Shown here piece by piece: positions 37,899 through 45,087 of a stretch of DNA of 64,000 nucleotides (its first letter is position 1; the number at the start of each line of letters is the position of its first letter). The notes under the pieces were generated by a model. That model was not told where the DNA came from and did no database searches. It saw nothing but the letters and a program-made list of their open reading frames with translations. The stretch comes from Bacillus sp. MYb209 (GTDB lineage: Bacteria; Bacillota; Bacilli; Bacillales; Bacillaceae_G): assembly GCF_002975175.1 (NCBI RefSeq), contig NZ_PCNZ01000009.1, forward strand, positions 1-64,000. The letters run 5' to 3'. The position numbers and the translations under genes are program-made.

Positions 37899-38594
37899 TT
37901 AATTCGACATAAATGTGAGAAGTACTGCTATGAAATTGAATAATGCGTGGGCAACCATAGCTGATAAAATAGAATTTGTTTTCTCATATAACCATGCGAA
38001 TGCTACTCCACTTAAAAAATTCACCGGTAATGTGTTATATGTGGGAATATGAACAACTGTAAATATTATTGAACTTATAAGCACACCGCCCCATATGCCA
38101 TATCTATCTCGAAAAAACGTATAAAAAACACCTCGATATAAAATCTCTTCATATATTGGTGATATAACCGCCGCTCCAATTACCGCGATACAAAATGAAT
38201 ATATTGATTTATCATTTTGGACCGTATCCGTTTTACTATTTTCAAAGGAAATACCCATTTTCTCCATTATCATTAATACACCAATACTAACTACAATCAA
38301 AGAAATAACCGCTACAAATGTCCACAAGAAATCTTTCCATGAAAGCTTCCGAATTCCAATATCTTTCCACGACAGTTTATATCTTTTTATGCAAAAAAGA
38401 TAAACTACAAACGTAAATATCACTGCCATTATAAGCCCCATTAATACTCCAGCATATAATGAGTTCCCTATTATTTTTAAAGCATAATCATAAAAAAGAG
38501 ATTCAATCATTACTGGTACAATCAGAAATACGAAAACAAATAAATATAAAATTTCTTTCCATCCCCACATATATTTCAAAGTCATATACACCAT
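37899..38594 (-). CDS. CPBP-family intramembrane metalloprotease (Abi)
   Basis: A 231-residue membrane protein with about six helices and all three CPBP/Rce1-like motifs: EE..LYR at 149-154, FTVVH with H182, and HALFN with H216 and N220. It could be a prenyl-protein-type or bacteriocin self-immunity protease; targets are unknown. The ATG at 38594 lies 7 nt after AAGGAG. A second ATG (38585) is possible. The open frame extends 71 codons upstream into the divergent germination remnant and is not credible there. Confidence 0.8.
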   Translation of the reverse strand: MVYMTLKYMWGWKEILYLFVFVFLIVPVMIESLFYDYALKIIGNSLYAGVLMGLIMAVIFTFVVYLFCIKRYKLSWKDIGIRKLSWKDFLWTFVAVISLIVVSIGVLMIMEKMGISFENSKTDTVQNDKSIYSFCIAVIGAAVISPIYEEILYRGVFYTFFRDRYGIWGGVLISSIIFTVVHIPTYNTLPVNFLSGVAFAWLYEKTNSILSAMVAHALFNFIAVLLTFMSN

Positions 38595-38736
38595 CCCTCT
38601 ACTCCTTATTTCCTTAAGTATAAAAGATGACGTAACGTAACTTTCAAGCCCCTTTTTTCCAAAGAACCCAAGCATAATTTTCTCACAAAAAACAAAAATT
38701 AACAGAAGTAACTTTATTCTAAAAGAGGTGGAAATT

Positions 38737-39174
38737 ATGACAGAGAAAGAAGATACACAAAAAAACAATAACAAGAAGCATATGTTTCCATCACTTCCCG
38801 AAAACATAAATTACATTGATAACAAGCTCTGCCATTCTGATGATAAAAAAAAATTAGATCTCCCTTTTCAAAACGGAAAAGGAACGATCTTATATATCGA
38901 ATCTTTAGCAGACCCAAATTTAATTCATCAGTTGGCCCTTGAGCCTTTATTAACTCGATTAGATTTGGCTTTAGATAAAGCTTTTTCTACATTGAATATG
39001 AAAAAAGAAACGAATTTAAATTATGGTGTGCAACTTTTATTACAAAGTAAATCGTTATATTTTCATGAGCATGTCGAAAGCTTTTGTATTTTTGAAACAG
39101 CATTATCTTTAAAGAGAGCTATAACAGAGCCTGATAATGAAGGGATTGTACGCGGACCACATACTGGTTTCTAG
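38737..39174 (+). pseudogene. GerA-family germination receptor A subunit, 5' fragment
   Basis: A 145-residue fragment with the N-terminal soluble domain of GerAA/GerKA proteins: NGKGTILYIESLADPNLIHQLALEPL and, at its end, EPDNEGIVRGPHTGF, the motif that normally opens the rest of a protein of about 480-510 residues. The frame stops at TAG right after GPHTGF, and the whole membrane domain is missing. AAAGAGGTGG precedes the ATG. A piece resembling the C-terminus of a C subunit follows at once, so an internal deletion removed most of the ger operon. Confidence 0.8.
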
Positions 39175-39265
39175 GAAATTTATTAATTGGAATAAAGATT
39201 ATGCAAAAGTGAAGTTTAAACCTGAAGTAGAAGTGGATATTTTGTATAGCGGTGTCTTAAAGTAA
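39170..39265 (+). pseudogene. Remnant of a Ger(x)C germination lipoprotein, C-terminal tail
   Basis: In another frame, directly after the A-subunit fragment, the + strand encodes RKFINWNKDYAKVKFKPEVE then VDILYSGVLK and a stop at 39263-39265. The W...V.F.P.V.V.I..G.L pattern resembles the end of Ger(x)C proteins. Its attribution is inference; there is no start codon. It overlaps the 3' end of treC on the other strand. Confidence 0.5.
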
Positions 39266-40926
39266 AAGGTTGTATATCGATATACAATCGACTCATACGG
39301 TCTTAATATAAGATTGTTTATATCCGTACTCGAATCTTTATAATTTGATAATAAAACTTCTTGCTTCATCTCATCTAATTGAACATCTTCTGGTACAGAG
39401 TAAGCAATCTCTTCTCCATAGAAGTTATTTACAACAAGTAATACTTCATTGTCTACAGTACGTGTATATGCCCAAATCTTAGGGTCATTTCCATCTAAAA
39501 CAGCATATTTCCCTTTTGTAATTACATCATACGTTTTTCTAAGTTCAATTAACTTTTTATAATGATAAAATACAGATCCATCATTTTCTAATGCTTTTTC
39601 CACGTTTATTTCTTTAAAGTTTTCAGCCACTGCAATCCAAGGTGTACTTGTTGTAAAACCACTATTCACCTCTTCATTCCACTGCATCGGAGTACGTGAA
39701 TTATCACGAGATTTTTGTTTTAAAATCTCTATAATTTCTTCTTTTGATAAGCCTTCTTCTTTTTTTATATCGTATATATTTAACGATTCTACATCACGAT
39801 ATTGCTCGATAGAATGGAAGTTAGGATTCGTCATACCAATTTCTTCCCCTTGGTAAATATAAGGCGTCCCTTGCAACATATGCATAGCTGTCGCTAACAT
39901 TTTAGCAGATTCATTTCGGTACTTCTCATCATCACCAAACCGTGAAACAATACGAGGCTGGTCATGATTACACCAAAATAAAGCATTCCACCCTCCGCCC
40001 TTTTGCATTTCGATTTGCCAATTAGACATAATTTCTTTTAATTTAATAAAATCAAAATCTGCTTTCGTCCACTTATCACCATTCGGATAATCTACCTTCA
40101 AATGATGGAAACTAAACGTCATACTTAGTTCATTGCGCTCAGGGTTCGAATATTTAATACAATTATCAATTGTCGTAGATGACATTTCTCCAACTGTAAT
40201 TACCTCTTTCCCTTCAAACACATTTCGATTCATCTCTTGTAAATATTCATGGACGCGTGGACCGTCTGTATAATATTTACGTCCATCATTTGTCGCAGTA
40301 CTTCCGTCATCGCTTAAGAAACGTTGGTCTTTTGAAATTAAGTTAATAACATCAAGGCGGAATCCAGTTACCCCTTTATCAAGCCAAAAGCGCATCATAT
40401 CATACACTTCTTCACGAAGCTTTTCATTTTCCCAATTTAAATCAGCTTGTGTCTCGTCAAATAGATGTAAAAAATATTGATCTGTCTTTTCATCATATTT
40501 CCAAGCAGATCCACCAAACTTAGACTGCCAGTTATTTTTTTCATCACGCCAAATATAATACTCACGATACGGACTATTTTTGTCTTTGCTCGCCTCTTTA
40601 AACCATTTATGCTCCGTAGAACTATGGTTTACAACAATATCGAGCATAATCTCAATATCACGTGCTTTCGCTTCTTCTAAAAGCTCTTCAAACTCTTCCA
40701 TCGTTCCGTAAGATGGGTCTATACGATAATAATCACTGACATCATAACCATTATCATTTTGTGGTGATTCGTATATCGGTGTTAACCAAATATAATCCAC
40801 TCCGAGTTCCTTTAAATAATCTAACTTCTCTGTAACTCCTTTTATATCACCGGTTTCTTTATTGTAGTAACTATTAAAGCTCTTCGGATAAATTTGATAG
40901 ACTACACTTTTATGCCAATCCTTCAT
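39199..40926 (-). CDS. treC: Trehalose-6-phosphate hydrolase
   Basis: A 575-residue GH13 enzyme that splits trehalose-6-phosphate into glucose and glucose-6-phosphate. Catalytic residues are visible: nucleophile D192 in GFRLDVINL, acid/base E247 in TVGEMSS and D322 in NHDQPR; the start MKDWHKSVVYQIYPKSF is typical. The last about 20 residues (YFKTPLYKIS...FTFA) are encoded antisense to the Ger(x)C remnant, and no terminator is visible after the stop. The tail may be an acquired extension. It follows treP by 19 bp. Confidence 0.93.
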   Translation of the reverse strand: MKDWHKSVVYQIYPKSFNSYYNKETGDIKGVTEKLDYLKELGVDYIWLTPIYESPQNDNGYDVSDYYRIDPSYGTMEEFEELLEEAKARDIEIMLDIVVNHSSTEHKWFKEASKDKNSPYREYYIWRDEKNNWQSKFGGSAWKYDEKTDQYFLHLFDETQADLNWENEKLREEVYDMMRFWLDKGVTGFRLDVINLISKDQRFLSDDGSTATNDGRKYYTDGPRVHEYLQEMNRNVFEGKEVITVGEMSSTTIDNCIKYSNPERNELSMTFSFHHLKVDYPNGDKWTKADFDFIKLKEIMSNWQIEMQKGGGWNALFWCNHDQPRIVSRFGDDEKYRNESAKMLATAMHMLQGTPYIYQGEEIGMTNPNFHSIEQYRDVESLNIYDIKKEEGLSKEEIIEILKQKSRDNSRTPMQWNEEVNSGFTTSTPWIAVAENFKEINVEKALENDGSVFYHYKKLIELRKTYDVITKGKYAVLDGNDPKIWAYTRTVDNEVLLVVNNFYGEEIAYSVPEDVQLDEMKQEVLLSNYKDSSTDINNLILRPYESIVYRYTTFYFKTPLYKISTSTSGLNFTFA

Positions 40927-40945
40927 GCTTAACTTCCTCCTACTT

Positions 40946-42367
40946 CTATTTTACTCGTTTCGCAAATAACCATGTTAACGTAAATGGAATTACGACTGCG
41001 ATAATCATCCCGACAATAAACATCGGAATCAATTTCGGAATGATAGAAATAAATGCTGGCAATCCACCAATTCCAATAGCAGGTGCTAATACACCATTTA
41101 AAGTAATGAATATCGCGGCAATAGCAGATCCAATAATCGCTGCATAGAACGGGAATTTATTTCGTAAATTCACACCGAACATTGCTGGCTCTGTGATACC
41201 GAAGTACGCTGAGATTGCTGATGTCGATGCCATACTTTTATCATTTTGATTTTTAGAAATCCAGAACATCGCTAGTGCCGCACTACCTTGTGCAATGTTA
41301 GAAAGAGCAATCATCGGCCAAATAAATGTACCGCCGTGCTGTGCAATTAATTGTAAGTCAATCGCAATAAACATATGATGCATACCTGTAATTACAAGCG
41401 GTGCATATAATGCTCCAAATAATATTGCCCCGAGTACTGGTACCGTTTCATATACTCCTACTAATCCAGCTGTTAATAAATCTCCAATATGACGTGTAAC
41501 TGGACCGATAATTCCTAATGCTAATACACCTGTTACAACGATTGTTGTAATTGGTACAACTAATAATTGAATTGCATTTGGTACATGTTTCTTTAAGAAG
41601 ATTTCAACTTTACTTAATACGAATGCTGCTACTAAAATGGGTAAAATTTGGCCTTGATACCCTACCTTTTCAATTTGGAATAGTCCTAAAATATCGAAGT
41701 ACTCAATCTTTTGTCCCTCTAAACCAGTCGCTGCCTTTCCATAATCCCACGCGTTTAATAAGGCCGGATGCACAAGCATTAATCCCATAACAATACCTAG
41801 TATTGGGCTACCGCCAAATCGCTTCGTTGCTGACCAACCAACAAGTGCCGGTAAGAATACGAATGCTGTATTGGCCATCATATTAATTAAATCCCAAAGC
41901 CCGCCTAAGTTCGGATAAACATCTAATAAATTTTTACCATCAAAAAATAAGTCCTTTGCCCCTAATAAATTGTTAATCCCCATCAGTAAACCAGCTGTTA
42001 CAATCGCTGGTAATATCGGCATAAATACATCTGAAAATACTTTTACAAACTTTTGAGCTGGATTTAACTTTTGGTTTCCAGAATCTTTTACGTCAGCTAC
42101 TGTCGATTCTTCCATACCTGCAAGCGTTATCAATTCAGCGTATACTCGATCGACATCACCTGGACCAATTACAATTTGAAATACCCCAGCGTTATGAAAC
42201 GCTCCCTTTACTAATGAAACAGACTGCAATTTATCATTATCTATTTTACTTTCATCTTTTAAAGCGATACGGAGCCTCGTTACACAGTGCGCAGCTTGTT
42301 CAATATTGTCTTTCCCACCAATATACTGCAACACTTCTTCTGCTGTTTTACGATAGTCTTTCCCCAT
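40946..42367 (-). CDS. treP: Trehalose-specific PTS permease, EIIBC
   Basis: A 473-residue phosphotransferase component. The EIIB domain (about 1-90) carries the phosphorylated cysteine C28 in AAHCVTRLRIAL. A linker leads to an EIIC domain with about 8-10 helices. It takes up trehalose as trehalose-6-phosphate; there is no EIIA domain, which is usually supplied by a glucose-type EIIA elsewhere. First gene after the tre promoter, with the TreR sites and cre immediately upstream. Confidence 0.92.
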   Translation of the reverse strand: MGKDYRKTAEEVLQYIGGKDNIEQAAHCVTRLRIALKDESKIDNDKLQSVSLVKGAFHNAGVFQIVIGPGDVDRVYAELITLAGMEESTVADVKDSGNQKLNPAQKFVKVFSDVFMPILPAIVTAGLLMGINNLLGAKDLFFDGKNLLDVYPNLGGLWDLINMMANTAFVFLPALVGWSATKRFGGSPILGIVMGLMLVHPALLNAWDYGKAATGLEGQKIEYFDILGLFQIEKVGYQGQILPILVAAFVLSKVEIFLKKHVPNAIQLLVVPITTIVVTGVLALGIIGPVTRHIGDLLTAGLVGVYETVPVLGAILFGALYAPLVITGMHHMFIAIDLQLIAQHGGTFIWPMIALSNIAQGSAALAMFWISKNQNDKSMASTSAISAYFGITEPAMFGVNLRNKFPFYAAIIGSAIAAIFITLNGVLAPAIGIGGLPAFISIIPKLIPMFIVGMIIAVVIPFTLTWLFAKRVK

Positions 42368-42391
42368 ATTCCCGTCCCTCTTTTCTTTTTT

Positions 42392-42405
42392 TGATACCGT
42401 TTACA
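42392..42405. promoter_or_regulatory. cre-like site in the treP leader
   Basis: TGATACCGTTTACA matches the cre consensus with one mismatch, 6 bp downstream of the tre -10 box. Confidence 0.6.
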
Positions 42406-42410
42406 CTTAT

Positions 42411-42439
42411 ATATTAACTCGTATATATAAGTTAGTCAA
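42411..42439 (-). promoter_or_regulatory. Sigma-A promoter of treP-treC
   Basis: Minus strand TTGACT (42434-42439), a 17-nt spacer and TAATAT (42411-42416). The spacer is exactly one TreR-type repeat. Confidence 0.8.
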
Positions 42440-42457
42440 CACTCGTATATATAAGTT
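42417..42457. promoter_or_regulatory. Two direct-repeat TreR operator candidates
   Basis: ACTCGTATATATAAGTT occurs identically at 42417-42433 and 42441-42457, 24 bp apart. The first fills the promoter spacer and the second lies just upstream of the -35 box. The AT-rich TATATA core agrees with known TreR sites. Confidence 0.75.
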
Positions 42458-42471
42458 GGTGATTTTTTTAT

Positions 42472-42514
42472 AAATAAAGAGATGGAACGATTATTTCGCT
42501 CCATCTCTTTATTT
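42472..42514 (-). terminator. Terminator of treR
   Basis: A perfect 15-bp stem (42472-42486 with 42500-42514), with a T-rich tract on the minus strand. Confidence 0.8.
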
Positions 42515-43219
42515 TCTTCGCGCCACATCCGAAAAGTGAAAAATATCTAAACGGTGGCGTGATTCCGTATATTCGAACTGACTCCCATCGTATAAATGAG
42601 TAAAGTTTTTTACAACGACAACATAGTCTGTTCCATTTAAATCTAAATACTTTCGGTCATCATCTGTACATGGTTGTACTTCAATTACCCGCTGTGAATA
42701 GCTAATATGTAGCCCTAATTCTTTCTCAATGTATTTATAAATCGATGCAGTTGCAATTTCTCTCGTTAATCCTGGAATATATTCCGATACAAAATGGTTT
42801 ATATCTAAAATTACTTTTTCTCCATCAATATTTCGTACACGTTTAATATGATCTATTTCCGTTTTTTCTTTCACGTTTAATAACTTTGCTACATCTTTCG
42901 TCGCTTTCATTTTCTCTATTTCCACGACTTCTGTAATACAGTAACGTCCTAAACGTTCATTTTCTTCTTGAAAACTTACAATACCACCAAAGTTAAATTC
43001 AATGTTTTTGCGCTTTAATACAAAAACACCTTTTCCGTGTATTTTTTGAACATATCCACGCTCTTGCAATAAATCTACAGCTTTTCTTACAGTACCCCTG
43101 CTTGCCTCGTACTGCTTCATTAATTCCGTTTCTGATGGAATTTTGCATCCTTCTTGTAATTGTTTATTATCAATAGATTTGCTGATTTCTGTATAAATTT
43201 GTTCATACTTACTCATCAT
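42509..43219 (-). CDS. treR: Trehalose operon repressor, GntR/HutC family
   Basis: A 236-residue regulator. The N-terminal winged helix (KIPSETELMKQYEASRGTVRKAVDLLQERGYV, about 26-58) is GntR type and the C-terminal UTRA domain binds the effector, trehalose-6-phosphate in B. subtilis. It lies upstream of treP on the same strand but ends in its own terminator, so treP-treC use the internal promoter with TreR sites. Start: first of two adjacent ATGs after AAGGGG. Confidence 0.9.
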   Translation of the reverse strand: MMSKYEQIYTEISKSIDNKQLQEGCKIPSETELMKQYEASRGTVRKAVDLLQERGYVQKIHGKGVFVLKRKNIEFNFGGIVSFQEENERLGRYCITEVVEIEKMKATKDVAKLLNVKEKTEIDHIKRVRNIDGEKVILDINHFVSEYIPGLTREIATASIYKYIEKELGLHISYSQRVIEVQPCTDDDRKYLDLNGTDYVVVVKNFTHLYDGSQFEYTESRHRLDIFHFSDVARRK

Positions 43220-43360
43220 CTACAATAGCCCCTTGTCACCTTCTAGTTCTATATGTATTATACCACGCTATACTCTTCTGCCAATCTCTCACTTATTTTC
43301 CAGTACAAGAAAACTATAGGTAAATATTTAGTCTCTAAAACGTATTTTTATAAATTTTTC

Positions 43361-43389
43361 TTTTCATTCAAAAAAACATGTAGTATACT
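43361..43389 (+). promoter_or_regulatory. Promoter of the His-leader/permease unit
   Basis: TTTTCA (43361-43366), 17-nt spacer, TATACT (43384-43389); transcription would start near 43397, just before the leader peptide. Confidence 0.6.
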
Positions 43390-43425
43390 AACTTCAAAAT
43401 CAGAGGAGAAAGGGAGCAAAGAACT

Positions 43426-43482
43426 ATGCTTACTTATACAACTGTAGTTACATTTGCACAAAAACATCATCATCATACGTAA
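43426..43482 (+). CDS. Histidine-rich leader peptide (attenuation)
   Basis: An 18-codon ORF, MLTYTTVVTFAQKHHHHT, with four consecutive CAT codons at 43465-43476, one codon from its stop. AAAGGGAG lies 9 nt upstream of the ATG. It sits between a promoter and a set of competing hairpins ending in a terminator before an amino-acid permease gene. His-run leader peptides are the hallmark of his attenuators in enterobacteria. The stop codon abuts hairpin segment 1, as required for ribosome-position sensing. Confidence 0.75.
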   Translation: MLTYTTVVTFAQKHHHHT

Positions 43483-43594
43483 CCCTTGAAACCTAGCGGA
43501 AAAATTACGCGTAGGTACAAGGGTTATTCCCGTTGTACCTACGCTTTGGCAAAGAGCCATGTAGGTATTTTTTATCTACATGGCTCTTTTTTTA
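43482..43594 (+). promoter_or_regulatory. Four-segment attenuator RNA upstream of the permease
   Basis: Segment 1 (43482-43498) pairs with segment 2 (43508-43524): 7 bp plus an 8-bp helix with one bulge. Segment 2 (43509-43520) pairs perfectly over 12 bp with segment 3 (43533-43544), extended by GGG/CCC. Segment 3 (43536-43542) can instead pair 7 bp with segment 4 (43561-43567), which is part of the terminator's left arm. The pairings are mutually exclusive in the order 1:2, 2:3, 3:4 and terminator. A ribosome at the stop would mask segment 1 and favour termination; one stalled at the His codons would leave it free and favour readthrough. Confidence 0.7.
43551..43593 (+). terminator. Attenuator terminator before the permease
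   Basis: A perfect 14-bp stem (43551-43564 with 43576-43589), an 11-nt loop and a T-run to 43593, located 65 bp before the permease start. Confidence 0.9.
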
Positions 43595-43657
43595 TTGCCA
43601 AAAATGCTAGTAAAAAATGATGTTTAAGCAAAACTTACTACAAAGGAGTCAACAAAA

Positions 43658-45052
43658 ATGGAAACGAAAAAATGGGGATTATGGATTTTAACAGCTTTTG
43701 TTATCGGGAATATGGTTGGCGGTGGCGTATTTATGCTCCCAGCAAATTTAGCACACGTATCAGGTCCAATGGGATCTACACTTGCATGGAGTATTACAGG
43801 ACTTGGTGTATTTATGATTGCACTCGTATTTGGAAATTTAGCAATTCGTAAACCAGAATTAAAAGCAGGACCACAAAGTTACGCCCAAGCGATGTTTACT
43901 TCCCAAAAGGCAGGTAAAGTTGCAGGATATAGTATGGCTTGGGGATACTGGGCTGCTAACTGGGCTGCTACAGCATCTGTAATTATTTCCTTTGCAGGAT
44001 ATTTATCAACATTCTTCCCAGTTTTACAAAGTAAGCAAATTCTCTTTTCAACAAACGGATTTTCATTAGAACTTGGAAAAGCTTTAACCTTCATAGTATG
44101 TAGTATGATGCTATGGGGAATTCAATATATTCTTTCTCAAAATATTGATAGAGCAGGAAATATGAACCTTCTTGCAACAATAGCAAAAATCATCGGATTT
44201 ACAATGTTTATTGTAATCACATTATTCATTTTCAATGCCTCTAATTTCGGGGACGGTCAAACATTTATGAATGAAGCTGGACAACCTATTTCGTTGGGTG
44301 GACAAATAAATTCAGCTGCTATTGCAACACTTTGGGCGTTTATCGGTATTGAGTCAGCAGTTATGCTCTCTAACCGCGCAAAATCTCAGCACGATGTTAA
44401 GAAAGCTACGATTTTCGGATTAATCATCGCTCTTCTTATTTACATGGCAATTACTCTACTAACAATGGGCGCTCTTCCACAAGACGTTTTAAAAGAGTCT
44501 CAAAAACCATTAGTGGATGCACTAAATTTAGCAATTGGTACTAAGGGTGCTTATATAATGGCCTTACTTGCACTCGTATCTTTATTCGGCTCTACTGTAG
44601 GATGGATCGTTGTTAGCTCAGAAGTACCTTACCAAGCAGCAAAAAATGGGATTTTCCCTAAGTTTTTCGGAAAAACAAATAAAAAAGGAAGTCCTTCAAA
44701 ATCATTATTTATTACAAATGTGATGACACAAATTTTCTTATTTTCAACGATTTCTGGTACTGTTTCAGAAGCATATAATTTCGCTATTGTTGTAGCGACA
44801 TTAGCATATTTAATCCCGTACCTTGTTTCTACCTTGTACCAGTTAAAATTAGTTATTACGGGGGAAACGTATGATATAATGCCTGGATCTCGAATAAAAG
44901 ATGGGATCATTACTGCACTAGCATTTTTATATTCCATTTGGGTTATTAAAACAGGAACTGCTGATTTAAAAACGTTCTTCTTAGGAATTGGGTTGTTTGT
45001 ATTAGGCCTTATTCTTTATCCAATTTTAATGAAAGATTCACAAAAAAAATAA
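43658..45052 (+). CDS. APC-family amino-acid permease/antiporter under His-leader control
   Basis: A 464-residue transporter with about 12 helices. The N-terminus WGLWILTAFVIGNMVGGGVFMLPANLA and the AWGYWAANWAATASVIISF segment place it in the basic amino-acid/polyamine antiporter (APA, ArcD-like) group. Family substrates are arginine/ornithine, lysine/cadaverine or histidine/histamine. The upstream leader with four His codons suggests histidine as substrate or signal, which is inference. AAGGAG precedes the ATG. It is monocistronic with a terminator after it. Confidence 0.85.
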   Translation: METKKWGLWILTAFVIGNMVGGGVFMLPANLAHVSGPMGSTLAWSITGLGVFMIALVFGNLAIRKPELKAGPQSYAQAMFTSQKAGKVAGYSMAWGYWAANWAATASVIISFAGYLSTFFPVLQSKQILFSTNGFSLELGKALTFIVCSMMLWGIQYILSQNIDRAGNMNLLATIAKIIGFTMFIVITLFIFNASNFGDGQTFMNEAGQPISLGGQINSAAIATLWAFIGIESAVMLSNRAKSQHDVKKATIFGLIIALLIYMAITLLTMGALPQDVLKESQKPLVDALNLAIGTKGAYIMALLALVSLFGSTVGWIVVSSEVPYQAAKNGIFPKFFGKTNKKGSPSKSLFITNVMTQIFLFSTISGTVSEAYNFAIVVATLAYLIPYLVSTLYQLKLVITGETYDIMPGSRIKDGIITALAFLYSIWVIKTGTADLKTFFLGIGLFVLGLILYPILMKDSQKK

Positions 45053-45053
45053 T

Positions 45054-45084
45054 AAAAAAGAGAAGCTTTCCGCTTCTCTTTTTT
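45054..45084. terminator. Bidirectional terminator after the permease
   Basis: A 13-bp stem (45054-45066 with 45072-45084) flanked by A and T runs between convergent genes. Confidence 0.9.
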
Positions 45085-45087
45085 TTA

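Noticed and set aside
38595-38807. N-terminal extension of the CPBP protease
   Set aside because: The open frame runs through the divergent promoter region and germination fragment; ribosome site supports the start at 38594.
38737-39174. Intact small germination protein
   Set aside because: It stops in the middle of a conserved GerA motif and lacks the membrane domain; better read as a fragment.
43426-43594. T-box riboswitch before the permease
   Set aside because: No specifier-loop layout or GGUGGNACCGCG-like antiterminator sequence; the His-run peptide and competing stems explain the leader better.
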